From Mucidula mucida (lineage: Eukaryota; Basidiomycota; Agaricomycetes; Agaricales; Physalacriaceae): 64,000 nt of DNA. Under the pieces are notes generated by a model. That model made no database searches and was not told the origin of the DNA. It was given only the letters and a program-made list of their open reading frames with translations. Position numbers and translations under genes: made by a program. Where the stretch lies: the NCBI GenBank assembly GCA_015501055.1, contig JADNYV010000205.1, forward strand, positions 1 to 64,000. Direction: 5' to 3'. Positions 10,676-22,472 of this stretch are shown here, one piece after another (within the stretch, counting starts at the first letter, position 1; every line of letters starts with the position of its first letter).

Positions 10676-10745
10676 TGCCAGGACGTGTGCTGGAGCGCTG
10701 TGGCTCTAAATGTCGTGACCACGGACCTCTCAAATGTATCATTCG
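10676..10745 (+). pseudogene. Fragment of a DUF6534 gene
   Basis: CAGGACGTGTGCTGGAGCGC and the following bases translate to QDVCWSAVALNV then a TDLSNV-like end. This closely matches the third membrane segment of the DUF6534 gene at about 1,806-1,861 (QDVCWSAVAVNVMIADLTNV). Only this piece was recognised, so it is a relic lying in the palindrome spacer. The rest of 10,175-11,043 shows nothing else I can support. Confidence 0.55.
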
Positions 10746-11043
10746 ATGCTGCCTAATGTGTCTGCCTTGGATAGGGTACATTATTCCTTTTGCCAGATCT
10801 CATTGACTGTTACCATGCAATACAACCAGAGGTCAAACTATGTGTTCTACACATCGCGAAAGCGCGTCAAATACAATAACAAGGGGCTGTCGTCAATCAC
10901 CAATAACGTCCTCCCCAAAGCAAAGTTCACGACATCGCGCCACCCAAACACAGGCACCTCCCCCGCGTCATGCCATCAGAAGCAGTACAAACGTCCCCGG
11001 GACACCATATCAATAACGTCCTCGTGTCCACCGGAAGTCTGAT

Positions 11044-12388
11044 TTACTGCACAGACTCAGACGCATCCACCGCGTCCAGCAAGTCGTCGTCCTCCGCCAT
11101 CGCATCCTCCACGCCGTCCCCATCCAGCTCATCGACATCCTCAGGCTCAGCTTCAGCATCCCCATCGCCCTCCGCGTCCGCTTCAGCATCTTCCTCCAAA
11201 GGGCTGGCGCGCTGCACTATCGACTGCGGGGGGGACAGCGGAACAATCAAGGTGTCCTGACGCTTAGGTGCAGCCTGAGGCAGATTATTCCGCGCGAGCT
11301 GGGGGACTGGATCGACAGAGACGAGTGTCCCCCGCCGTTCAAAGCGCTTGATTTTCTTGCGGCATCTAGCGAGGTTTGGGTCGTGTCAGTCAAGATCAAG
11401 GCGGAGGAAAGCGTATGTACCTATCGCATACGGTCCCCGGCCCCATGGGTCCAGGCCCCCACTTTTCGACGCATTTGTCGTCCTTGTAGCGTCCTGCGTT
11501 ACCGCAATTACGGCATGTGCGCTGGCCGAGCTCATTCACGGCGGGGTATATCTTGGTCGGTTCTCCAGAGCGGAAACGAGAGAAGTAGTAGATGTCGAAG
11601 CCACGTCTGTGTTAGAATAAACAAACGCGATACAGACAGCAATTAGAGAACAACACACCATATATCTGACTATGCTATTATACCTAGCTTTCTTTGACGG
11701 CGCGCCGGTGATAACGGGTGTAAAGATGTGGGTTTGGAGAGCGGGGGCGCTAACGTCGGAGAGAAGCTTCGTAGGGCGACCACTGAAGGATACGTATTGA
11801 CTGGCTGAGGATACGTCGGTTCTCGCGACCGCCGCGAATCCTGGACCGCAGCAGCCTCGAGAATCATGTCATCTATATCAGATTGTGACTAGCCACCGCA
11901 TAAAATTAAATAACGATATCAATCAAAGACTATGGCACGACGTACATTAGGCCTAGCCCTCTTATGATGCCCCGCATGCTCCTGGCTAGACCGCCGTTTC
12001 TGCGCTGCGGAAACACATCAACGGGCACTGTCCTCAAATTCTGCGGGGGCGGCTTCATATCAATCATATGGTCCATCTCCTTTCTCGCATTACTGCTGTG
12101 GGCATCGAGCAGCGCCAGATAATCGCGCAGCTGGTGCCACAGGCGAGTGATCGTCTCGCGCTGTGCGATCTCCTCGTCGCGGTGGCGTTCAGCGATGTAC
12201 GCGCGCTCCTCTGCCACGCGGACGCGTTCGAGCAGGTCGCCGTGGCCGTTCTGCAGCGATGATCCCGCGATGCGCTGGTAGTGCTCTGTGCGGTGTTTCT
12301 CCGCGGCGAGACTTTCGGTGAGGCGGTCGATCTGTTGATAGCTCTCGCTGAGGAGCTGCGCGAGCTGGGCGTTGGACGTCGCGGCCAT
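11044..12388 (-). CDS. Coiled-coil protein with GATA-like zinc finger
   Basis: The N-terminal exon starts at 12388 (MAATSNAQLAQLL) and forms a heptad-rich helix through about residue 110. Downstream exons on the same strand include one ending at 11684 (QYVSFSGRPTKLL, then LQTHIFTPVITGAPSKKA), 11606-11421 and 11365-11044, with consistent GT-AG introns 11683-11607 and 11420-11366. These encode CRNC, a loop with KCVEKWGPGPMGPGTV, then CDRC followed by RKKIKRFERRGTL: a CX2C-CX2C finger like GATA factors but with a loop of 25 residues instead of 17-20. A very acidic C-terminal tail follows. A DNA-binding role is expected from the finger. The junction between the coiled-coil exon (near 11,940) and the next exon could not be resolved in phase, so two genes or one indel remain possible. 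Confidence 0.6.
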
Positions 12389-13935
12389 GGGGAGGCGTGG
12401 TTGGGTGCGGGAGAGAGAGAGATGAAGCGAATCGGAAAAGGCGTCATCGCGGTGGGAGGCGGCCTTGATATATCTGCCGCGGTTGCCTAATGTGGGAGTA
12501 CCGGACAAGGACCCCGAAGACTTTCCATCAGATGCTCTCACGCTCGCTTGCCTGATATGTCGCTGCTTTCTCCACGCCAAGTTGCACCTGCGAGGACCGC
12601 GCTTGCCTCACCGTCTCAGTCCTGGACTTTGTTGAACAATTATCTTGTCTACGCAGTTCGATATGGCTCTCCAGAATCTCTACGAGTCTTCCTCACCTCT
12701 GCGTCACCGTCTGGCTCAGTCTACCGCCTGTCGCGGAGTAACCGGGTCCCGCCTCATGGTGGCGACTAGCCACATCAAATCCTTGCCCATCGCACCGGCT
12801 TTCTGAATCCCACTTGTCAAACAGCGCTATCTGGGTCGAGGAAGGGAACAGGAGTGCAGTTGATTTCGCTACTATTCCTGTTCCTCTTCAGTTTTAAATA
12901 TCTCTTGTAGGCAAAGCAACGTACGATTGTGGGTTTACGCGCCGTGCTAGACGGAACGACGCCGAGTTCGCATATCCCCGTTCTCCCGTGGGACGGCACA
13001 CGTTCGTCTTTTTTAATTCGGCTCTTTCCATTCATCCAACCAGGGGAATCAATGTATTTTTTTTCCTTCCCCAAATCGAAGCAGCGGTGGCTCAGAAAAA
13101 GGAATCCTTTAGACAAACGAGAATTCGACGCACGCAGACGACATCAGAACGTCGACGGTCTATCTAGAGTCTAGACGCTCACCATATGGGACCCGTACGC
13201 TGGAGGAGGAGAGGTTTCATTTCGCGAACAATAACGGCGGTAGGTAACCAACAGCGAAGCCACTGCTTCTCCTTCTCCAGTAACAATGCCCATGTCCAAG
13301 AGGGTCGATCCCCGATGCATCGAGGGCATAGATTTACGCTCTCCGCACATGTGGGAGCACGGCAGAAGACGGGAATATGATACCTCTTTTCCCCACAGGC
13401 ACGATGAGCACACGAATGATCATCAGCACCGCGGAACGACGAGTAAAGGGGCCACTCGCAGGACAGCGGTCGAAAGGAAGGCGTCGATTCTTAAAAGTGC
13501 GTACTGTTTCGGGACGTTGTACCCCGTTTCTTGAGGAGGAACAAGACACGGAGCGTATTAAACCAAGGCAACACGCGATTGATGGCACGCCTTCCCTTTT
13601 TTTCTTGCGTCCCGTGTAGCTATGAACTCAGACAGATCATACATCAATCTATCTTTACTCTCCTTGAGTTTTATACTCACTCGCGCACGCACCCTTTGTC
13701 TAGGACTAATGATGCTTAATACTAGTTGGCCAGGTACTATGAATGATACGAATTTTGGAAGCATCAGCTCATTTAGCTTGGCTCAGCACTCAAATGCCTG
13801 CGCTTCTTTGGACTTTGTGAGTACCGCCATGCAGGAGAATAATGAAAAATTAAAGACACTCATCAAGAACAAGAATCACGGCGCGTGCACACACGACATC
13901 TCGACTCACAGCAGCCAGAGTCGCGTCGTTGCAGT
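12389..13935. other. Spacer sequence without recognised gene
   Basis: Upstream of the zinc-finger gene and up to the inner edge of the right arm I see only short open frames with no domain resemblance. It may contain the promoter of the zinc-finger gene. Confidence 0.4.
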
Positions 13936-14222
13936 CGACGCCGGAGCCTACCCCCGAGGTTGCCGTTGTCCCGGACGACGACGCCTCTGTATCATCCACC
14001 GTTGCTATTGACGCACCACTCCCTGCCGTACCTGCCGATACAGGAGTCCCCCCAGTCGACGCCTCCGACTCGGATGATGCACCCACCACCCATGATGCCC
14101 CGTCAACCGACGTATCGTCCGACGAATCCGTGCCACAGGAGAAGGCGGAGATTGTCCAACGTCGACACGCCCTCCGAAGACAAGGATGCCGAGGGCAAGG
14201 GGCCCGGGGAAAGCCAAGGCGA
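13936..14222 (+). pseudogene. C-terminal fragment of acidic-protein gene
   Basis: The segment encodes STPEPTPEVAVVPDDD, then TGVPPVDASDSDDAPTTHD and SSDESVPQEKAEIV, matching the acidic region of the gene at 9464-10174. The MFGLIRR exon and the basic patch are missing because the inverted duplication starts inside the coding sequence. A frame change near 14,155 separates the final DTPSEDKDAEGKG part. It has no start codon of its own and is treated as a duplicated fragment. Confidence 0.65.
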
Positions 14223-15058
14223 ACTTGCCACTCCAGCCCTGCTTGCGCTATCTGGGAGATCCTCGATACACACAACAACGACAAAGTTCAGTTGGCTAGC
14301 AAGGATTGCAAAGCTGGTGGGTGAATGATTATTGTTTGAGCACTTCGAACTTTCGAACTATAAGGAAGCTGCGTCAGGGATCGTGATCCCACACTAAGGC
14401 GAGGAGTTACTATGAATGGGTACAAGCACTTTCTATGAAGCGGCAAGTATGCAAACATTCGGGGGATAGTAGGCATATGCTCAAGGTGAGCATCGACTGT
14501 AGAGCTCCTTCTTAGCCTTCCCCTAGTACCTGCGCCTCATTCATACCTCAATATTTCCAAACGTCAGATCTCCGCATAGTCGCCAATTTTCCGTTGCACT
14601 TTTGTCCCCGACATCGACGGTAGCATCTTGTCCGACGAGTCTTCGTTGAAGTATACGTGGTGCCCCGGACGAGGTTGAGCCCGGAACGTCATCATCGATG
14701 CTATTCCCGAAGCTGCATATGGTGGTGTGCGAATACTACTATACACGAGCGAGCGAATCAAGAAAGACGCCAGATGCCAAACTCCCAGTACGCGAGGCCA
14801 TTTTCATTTCGCGAGCAGTAGATACGTGATGTAGTAGGCCAATTCGACGTACCAGAGACCGAGAAAATGCAAAGCTAGACCCGTCGTTTCTCTAGGTTGA
14901 AAAAGCATCTCTGCTGTAGGTGTCAATGGATCATTGCCTAGCGGTGGCGCTCAAAAGTGCATACGGGGTGCGTTGGCTAGCGCCCTCAGGGAAGCCGCCA
15001 TTCTTCCCATAACTTAATTACTGAAAGCGAGCACCATAGAAGGGGTACTGTAAGAGTC
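14223..15058. other. Non-coding part of right arm
   Basis: Inverted counterpart of left 8,474-9,440. No gene is supported. Confidence 0.5.
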
Positions 15059-16030
15059 ACCCGGAAGTAGAAAGAGTGAGCTTGCACAGGCCGTGTTCAC
15101 CAAGGCTAAGAGTACATGTAGTCAGCCTTCGAGGTGTGGCTTTGGGTGTCTCGTCAGACTTGAGGTACATGGAGAATGAATATATATCTATCCACTCTTC
15201 GTCAAACATCAAATCTAGCTTAGCGCGACTCACGTCAGATGAATGCTATCGCAGCACACGGATTTCGAGCTGTTGTGGATTTCTAACCACGATTCACGGA
15301 TCTCTGTCTCGAAACTAATGTAAACATGACATTACACCCTCAGTGTGAGCTGAGGATTGAGCGTTCTTTTCTGTTGTCACATCCCGCCCAAGCCACGGTT
15401 CAGGCCAAAGCCAGCCAGAGCCGGCCGTGACATGGGGATTCAACAGGCCAAAGCCGGGCCAGCAGTTCACTAAGTACATGTTTTCCATGTTACCTCTTCA
15501 GTAAATGATAGGGTGATTCAGAGCGGCACGTCAAGGCTGTTAACATATCTTGAGGCATGACAAAAAGCATCTAGTCACCGGAAATCGGGACGAATTGTAG
15601 TTAAAATCAACCGATTTCGTTTAGTATCTTGCCCGCCCTACCCGATAACTGGAATCGGAACTCCGCGCTCATAGTCGGGCCTTCAATGCACAGATGGCGG
15701 GACTACTAGGCGACGGGAACTACAGTAGCCGGATGGATCGCAGGGGTCTGTATCCAAGTGCAAGTGGGATGTATGCCCAGAAACCCTGTTAAGTATGTCG
15801 TCTCATAGCCGAGAAATGTGTACCAAGGTAGGTCTTATATTGTCTTTGGTAGTTGCCTGAAGTAGATGTGGTATCGTCTTCACGTCGTCGCCCGTGGTGG
15901 CGGCAGAAGCGACTTTGGCATACCCGTTTGATTCTGAAAGGATTCTGACCTCCCAAAATGAAATGGCGGCGGCGGGATGCCAGTTCCAGTCAGGTGCATT
16001 CAGATGTTATCTGATTGCAATTAGATGCAT
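15059..16030 (-). repeat. Dispersed non-coding repeat, right-arm copy
   Basis: Inverted copy of 6,251-7,214, including the GGCCAAAGCC-rich stretch (about 15,405-15,460) and the GACGTCGTCGCCCGTGGTGG stretch. It differs from the left copy by scattered substitutions and small indels. Confidence 0.6.
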
Positions 16031-16544
16031 ATAACTGACGGGATTATAGTTGTATATACTGGAACATATTATGGTCTAAGTTCATGTGCGTGAGGGTGGG
16101 AGAAAGAATTGCGCAGAGCAGAACCGAGAGGGATGGAGGGGGGAGAGACGTACTTTGGCTACGACTGGAGGAGTTCGAGACACGAATCCCAATAAATCAG
16201 ATACCAGCCGGACCATACACGAGGCCGTTTGGCGGGACAAGAAGACCACATCGTTCCGGCCCTAATTTCAATTGCAGTGGCGGCCCTATGAGTCATATGA
16301 ACTACCTGGTCGGACATGCTGCGCAGCCGCAATCCGTTCAGCAACAATTTGAGTCACAGAGTTTCTAGTACTTGCAAACATTGCCCACCCATTGTTCTAG
16401 AGTGGCTCGCACGTCCGTTTTGGGCGGGCGAATTTGAATATGAACCTCGTGTGGCTGACCGAATTTGGTAACTCGTCGATCAACAATGGACAACGAACAC
16501 GTTTTGCCTCTTGCGTCCACATTGATCGTCCTTTGTTCCCAGGG

Positions 16545-16550
16545 TATAAA
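16545..16550 (+). promoter_or_regulatory. TATA box of right FunK1 copy
   Basis: TATAAA in the same context as the left copy, 58 bp upstream of the ATG at 16608. Confidence 0.6.
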
Positions 16551-16607
16551 GCGACTGTCCCCAGAATGGCGCTCCTCATTCTCTACCTACCGTACTGCCA
16601 ACTGAAA

Positions 16608-19320
16608 ATGGCGTCCGACGTCGCTTCTGCCCCCAACATTTCTTCCTCTCCTCCTGATAACGACGCTGCGACCGCCCAGTCGAATCAGCGCACTCCCGAT
16701 CCTCGTCCAGCAACTCCGTATGCTACTGGCTCAGCTGCACGATTCTCAGTCGACGATGGCAAGCTCAATGTCAACCCCAATGTGCCTCCGTACCTTTGCG
16801 ACGACTACAATCAGTACATTCAAGACGATCTCGACAATAATCGCGTCTTTGTGCACGTCGAGAAGTTTCTCGAGCTCGTCTTTGACATTCCGCTGTCCTA
16901 CCGCCAGGAAGATGCCCCCCGCCAGCACATTGACAGCATCCTCAAAGACAGCGTCTTCCGTCAGCACATGACCAAATTCCTCGAAAAGTGCGCCGACGCT
17001 GGACCGGAGGCACCGCTCTATACTCCTCTTGCCAATCTTTATAATCGAGGCTTGGAGCTGCTCGACGCCTTGGATCCTCTTCCGGAGGATGCCAAGGCGC
17101 TGAAGCTACACTTTTCCGTCAACGATCCCCACCACCTATGTGACGGGGTTTTCAAGAAAGGCTTGAGTCCCGATCTCAAGTCGCTTCTTGAATCGCTCCA
17201 GCAGGGTGCCGTCGCCGAGATCAACTGGACCAACGTGATTAAATGCGTTGAGGTGAAGGCGAAGGATAGCCCTGCCTTATGCGGTGGGGAATACGACCCT
17301 CGTCCGTTACATGATGGTACGTCGTCCTGTTATCGCTTTCATCTGATCTCATCTAATCGGAATTTGCATCTTTTCCTCTAGGCAAAGACCCAGTAGCAAA
17401 CAATCACCCACGAACCGTTCCCCCTCCCAAGGCGTCGGGCGCTAAAGCTTCGTCGGCCCAGAAAGCTTCGTCGGCCGGTAAAGCTGCGTCGACCCAGAAA
17501 GCTGCGTCGACCCGTAAAGGCGCGTCGACCCAGAAAGCTGCGTCAACCCCTAAAGCTGCGTCGACCGGTAAAGGCGCGTCGGCTGCTACAGCTGCGTCGA
17601 CCGCTAGACGTGCGTTGGCCCAGAACGCTCCGTCGGGCGCTAAAGCTTCGTTGGGCGCTATAGCCGCCTCGGGCTCCAAGAAGCGGGGGCGACCTTCCAC
17701 TATCGGTGCTGAAACGGAGGCTTCTGTGCCCAAGGCCGCCCGCCAATCCAAAGACCAGACGAGCGCCAGTCAAAACCCTTCGGGATCAGCCAATGCAGCT
17801 GAAGTCGACCCTCAGGTGCAATGCGGCCGATACGCGATGGAGCAGCTCTCCAACGTCCTCCTGCGTTCTCACACCATCCTCACCTTGTTCGACAAGGACC
17901 GCTTCCAGATTCACTACTACGACCGCAGTGCCATCGTACTCTCTTCGATCGTCAGCCTTTCCACCCCCGAGGGCCAAGCGCTTTTCATCCTCATGCTCAT
18001 GGGCCTTCGTCGCCTTACATCCGAAGATTTCGGCCTGCGGGATGTTCTGACCGATTCGAACAAGTTTTACAAGGAATTGAATCACTTCCAGACCCAAATC
18101 ACGCAACGCTCGTCCAAGAACTGGCGCAGGATGTTCCACGGCATGAAGCTCGCCATTGATAGCGAGACGTATACCCTCCAGGACATTCTATTTCGCCAGC
18201 CGGGAATAGTTGGGCGCACCACTTGTGTCGTAGCGGCCGAGGACAGCAAGGGAAAGGAGGTTGTGTAAAGATTAGCTGCCCCGTTGACAGACGACAGTCG
18301 GAGGTGGACCTCATAGCGCGCGCACGAACGCATGCCGAGGGCGACGAAGGACATAAATGGGTGCTCAAACATCTCCCTCGAGTCTTCGCCTCTGTCGATT
18401 TCCCGCTTGCGTCGGTGCAACGCCGCATCTGCGAGTTTATCAATAGCACGGAGACGCAGTGGGTTGGTGGCAAGACTCTTTTCTACGAGAGTCGTATTCT
18501 TCGTATCACGGTCTTTGAGAAGTTGCGCCCGCTCCTCGAGGCCCCACAGTCTTTGGTACAAGCTCAGATTTTCTTTGACGTACTTCAAAGTACGTCGGGC
18601 CTCTATTATTCCGTTCTTGTTTTACTGATAGATTTTACCTCAGCTCACAAGTGGCTCTACGACCATCCGCGCATCCTCCACCGCGACATCAGCATGAGCA
18701 ACATCATGTACCGTGTCGACGAGAACAGCGATTGCTTCGGGGTGCCCAATGACTTCGACCTCGCGTCGTTGCGTGAAGACCTGGAGTCCGACACCGCCAC
18801 CTCGTCGCAACGAACGGGCACGCCGCCCTTCATGGCGATGGATCTCCAAGACCCCGATACCAAAGATGTCCGTCATCTCTACCGTCACGATCTCGAATCT
18901 CTCTTTTACGTCCTTGTCATGTTTGTCGTTCGACACAAAATCGTGAACTCCAAGAAACGCGATGGACCTGCCTACGCTATCCACCTCGCTGATAACCCAC
19001 AACTGGAAGCCTGGTTCGACGCCAAGAAGCGTTGGGAAGACCTTCATGCCACCAAGACCACCTTCTGTATGAAAAAGCCCGCAGTCGTGAAGGCCATGAT
19101 CCAGCCCGACTTCAAATGCTTCGAGCCATGGGTCACACAGCTGAAAAGTTTATTCCGGAAGGGCCTAAACGCCCGAGATGAAGAAGAGCCAGAGGAACTC
19201 AGGACCATGTTTGGCGATGGGCCCGACATTGACGAAGAACCAAATATGAAACCAAAGGCGCGGTACACCGAGGAAACTATGGGCGATTATATTACGTACC
19301 GAACTTTCGGGGGGTTATGA
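16608..19320 (+). pseudogene. FunK1-family kinase, right copy (frameshifted)
   Basis: Same architecture as the left copy: exons 16608-17316, 17382-18589 and 18644-19320, with equivalent introns. The catalytic loop is intact (LHRDISMSNIM) and the DFD and TGTPPFMAMDL motifs are present. One base is missing within the EVVVKIS stretch at about 18,265, giving an early stop just where the ATP-anchoring lysine should be encoded. A second missing base near 19,310 replaces the last twenty or so residues by a short stop. Between the VVRHKI and MIQPDFKCF motifs the protein differs sharply from the left copy, while flanks are nearly identical. Either a pseudogene or a sequence with residual indel errors. 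Confidence 0.8.
17437..17668 (+). repeat. Coding tandem repeat in right FunK1
   Basis: Same Lys-Ala-Ser six-residue units as 4,555-4,830, with two units fewer (one KASSAQ type and one KASLGA type). Confidence 0.75.
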
Positions 19321-19554
19321 TGAGATTGGGCAGGGAGCGTCTGAAGCTACGGTATAATTATGACATACGACCGTAGTGTATATTCCGTCTGTACTTTCTA
19401 GTGGCCGGCGACTGCGTGTGCTCTACATATGTTTGAGAATTGAATTGATTTCAAAGTATGATGGTGCGCCACGTATTCTCTCGTCAGAACCGAATGGTGT
19501 GTACTCTGCCCATCCGTCTATTTGAATCCTGTCGATAGTTCATACTACTCAACT

Positions 19555-20783
19555 TCAGACTTGTGCGGAATATCTACGGTTCTCTCTCCGCCGGCGACGT
19601 GGAATATTATCTTCGGAGTCTCCGTTGCCAGTACTACACGCGTCAGGTCTAAATATTTGGCGGAATGTCGCAAAGTCTGCACTTTGCATAGTCGTTCGCC
19701 TGCTAGGAAGTAGGGACCTCTCTGCGGGACGCGCTTCCCCGGACATCACGCGTCCGATGATCATGGTCGGTGCAGTCGCCTACTCGGGCGTGTTAGCCGT
19801 GACACTCGCGACGAGAGCTCCGTACCGTGACTGGCTTAACAATGCTTGAAGATACAAGTTAAAGAACTTCCAGTGGTCGTGCTCCCTGGCGTAGACACCA
19901 AGATATGTGATGTAAGTGACGGAGTACAAGAGCGCAGATTCGACGAGTATCTGGATGAGTCCGCTGTATGTGCGAGCATTCTCGATTCCACCGACCGAGA
20001 GGATGCGAAATATTATCATGGAGGTTGTGAGCATATTAGTGGTAGTAGCCACGGAGTAATAGACGATGTTCCAATTGACTCTGTTGGCCTTGGATGGATC
20101 GGAGGTGTCGGCCGCATATCCGAATGTTATAGCCATGTTGAGGCCATGACTAACTACGCTTGTCATTAAATGTCCTGTCTGAGGAGAAAAATCAATGGCT
20201 CACCCAGTGCTAAAATAACGCCAACTCCGGGAAGGACCACTACCCTCCAGTCTCGACGATACAGAGTCCAACACCGCCAGATCTTGAACTTTGTTAGCAC
20301 TGTAGGCAACTTGAAATAACGCGTCTACGAACATTGGTGAGGTCCGCAATCATCACGTTCACTGCCACAGCGCTCCCGCAGACGTCCTGCAGAGCTATAT
20401 CCCTCGCAGTCCAGTTCCCCTCACCGACACCCATGCGATATCCTAACATGTCGTCCCTAGACTCTCCACGAGTAACAAACGTCGTGTACGCCCCACTCCA
20501 CCAAATCCCCAAATGAATCGTCGCTAGAGCCCAAATCAGACAAACGATACCAAGAAACCCGGCTCGTTGACGGGAACCACTGTGTGCTCCTACAAAATGG
20601 AAGAAGTTAGCTGAAGTAACGGAGACTCAGAAAGTTCCTGCCTATCTGAAACAACGTGTATACGAAAACCATTGTATAGAGTCCGTATGCAAGGGCTTCG
20701 ATGACGGTGGAGTTGAAGTAGGCTCCCAGGGCATTGATCATCTCCGCCTCTGACATTCCTAGTTTCTCTGCGTTGGTGGACAT
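19555..20783 (-). pseudogene. DUF6534 membrane protein, right copy (frameshifted)
   Basis: Counterpart of 1410-2640. The first four exons are recognisable (start MSTNAEKLG at 20783, the same GC-donor first intron, QDVCGSAVAVNV, then the exon beginning near 20,174). Near 19,840 one base is missing relative to the left copy (LLSQSRYG in place of LLSAVT), so the final exon (MIIGRVMSGEARPAE) is no longer joined in frame. The last exon itself is still open. Confidence 0.7.
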
Positions 20784-21386
20784 GGTGGCGACGAAGAGAT
20801 TCTTTCCTGGCTGATCGCCCAGCTTTTTCGTCTTGAATGCACTTCGATCGTTGCTCTGCCCGTATCCGAGTCAGACCCCTCTTCCAGGTCTAGAGGTAGA
20901 CGTCGGCGAGACTCCGAGACACAGAAATTCGGGACTGAGTGTGGGTTGGGAAGCCATGCAGAGCTTGTATATATTCAGGCGATGAGGTGATATCAAAGCT
21001 GTGGGATAAGTACACCGCTTCGACAGCGTAATAACCATCTAAGACGCACTACTTAAAGACGTGGAGGCGCGTCATATCATTTGTCAGGTCCCGCACATCT
21101 GTAGGGCGCTAAACTATGTCGCGAGAAGCAACGGATGTGTAGGTGGACCTACGTTGTTCGCATCAATTCCACAACCGATTAGAGAGCTACACAGGTCGTG
21201 CTCAAGTTGACTGCGCATCTTCAAGGCAGGCAAAGGACCAGATGAATGAAGCAACCAGAACGCGTCTGGTATATGAAACGAATGCAGTCTCGAGAACTGA
21301 ATGACAGAAGACGAAGGCTGGAGTACTGAGGAAGACGATCGGATACCGGGCCGTCCCTAGATCAATCTATAATTCTGGCTTATGTC

Positions 21387-21842
21387 ATGGAGAAACAATC
21401 CTTTTCCACCACCGCTACCATGTCTTATTTGACGATAACCCAAGGAAACCTCTGCATCCAATCAGACCTACGCCAACACTTCACCTCCCCCCTTCTCCAT
21501 CACCAATCACCAAATAACCCGCAGAGCTCGTCGACGCAATTTTCGCGCAGGAAGCGGACGCACATGACTTATGTCAATACGCGTTAGTCTGCAAGGCTTG
21601 GGTACCGGCTGCTCAGCGCTATGTTTACCGCTCCGTTGAACTGCTCAGCGCCGAGTGCTTTAGACGGTTTCGCTTCGTTATAGAGTCCTTTCCTCATTTC
21701 GCCGTGTTTGTCCGACAGATCTTCAGTCTCTTCAAGCATATAGAGCTACAGATTATTGATAATGTTACGATATTCCGAAAAAACCGTCCTTGAAGATTCT
21801 CAAAATACACAATTTGACGCCTCAGCTCGCCGACGATAATTC
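21387..21842 (+). pseudogene. F-box gene, right copy (frameshifted)
   Basis: Inverted counterpart of 226-681. One T is missing in the TTTT run just after MEKQSFSTTATMSY, so the frame leaves the F-box sequence; the F-box codons (ELVDAIFAQEADAHDL and LVCKAWVPAAQR) persist in another frame. The A-run near 21,780 also differs in length from the left copy. Confidence 0.7.
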
Positions 21843-21914
21843 CAAGGCGCTCTGCTACTCAAGTTTCTGAATTTCAACGCTGCATTTGGACGTACTATTG
21901 TCAGTGTCTTTCTC

Positions 21915-22472
21915 CTAATAGTATCGTCCACCTTGATCCTGATTATGCTCATACGCAGAGTTATAATAATGGTACGGCACCGCTACATCTCCGTATTGGC
22001 TTCCAAACTCTGGCTTCTGCTTCTCTCCTTTCAGCCCAAAGAATCTCTTCAATTTCGAGCCGGTACCCTCTTCTCTAGCAGGCTGCCACCGCTCATCGGT
22101 TCGTACGGGATATGAGCAGCTGGGATATTGGTCCCGCATAGGAATGGGTCTGTCTGGATCGGGAGAGTACTCGATCCGCTTCTGTTGGTATGGGCCAGCT
22201 TTCAAGACCTGCGAAGCTGGCGCCATAGTGACGATGTCGCGATTGCGCATGCCCGTGCGTCTGCCCTTCCGGTCTAGGAGAACCTCTTCGACCCGCTCGT
22301 ACTGCAACACGGTGAAGTCCTCGTTGCTGTATGTACGATGCGCGCGATCTCTGGAATCGCTGCGCGAGCGCGAGCGCGAGTGACGACTGCTTCGACTTCT
22401 CTCATCATCATAATCATCGTGATGACGGCGTCTGGAGCGGCCGCGGCTACGGTGGCGACTTCTGGAGGGCAT
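21915..22472 (-). CDS. Arg/Ser-rich (RS) protein
   Basis: 185 residues from the ATG at 22472 (MPSRSRHRSRGRSRRR); an upstream in-frame ATG at 22646 is possible but precedes non-RS sequence. Residues 1-60 are Arg/Ser/His-rich with acidic DDYDDE islands, like RS domains of splicing-related proteins, but no RRM is present. The middle part (DFTVLQYERVEEVLLDRKGRRTG, shown here in pieces: DFTVLQYERVEEV, LLDRKGRRTG) is not recognised; the end is Tyr/Gln-rich (YHYYNSAYE, QGGRYY). The gene is divergent from the RS gene at 23,020. The right arm of the palindrome ends inside it. Function is unknown. Confidence 0.65.
   Translation of the reverse strand: MPSRSRHRSRGRSRRRHHDDYDDERSRSSRHSRSRSRSDSRDRAHRTYSNEDFTVLQYERVEEVLLDRKGRRTGMRNRDIVTMAPASQVLKAGPYQQKRIEYSPDPDRPIPMRDQYPSCSYPVRTDERWQPAREEGTGSKLKRFFGLKGEKQKPEFGSQYGDVAVPYHYYNSAYEHNQDQGGRYY

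Larger units (their letters stand above)
13936..22065. repeat. Right arm of large inverted duplication
   Basis: Reverse-complement counterpart of 1-9,778. It begins inside a coding sequence (matching left 9,778) and at its outer end passes into unique sequence of the complete RS-protein gene at 21,915-22,472, which continues beyond the point where the left copy leaves the window. It lacks the 1.2-kb insertion of the left arm and carries several one-base differences that break frames open in the left arm. Confidence 0.9.
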
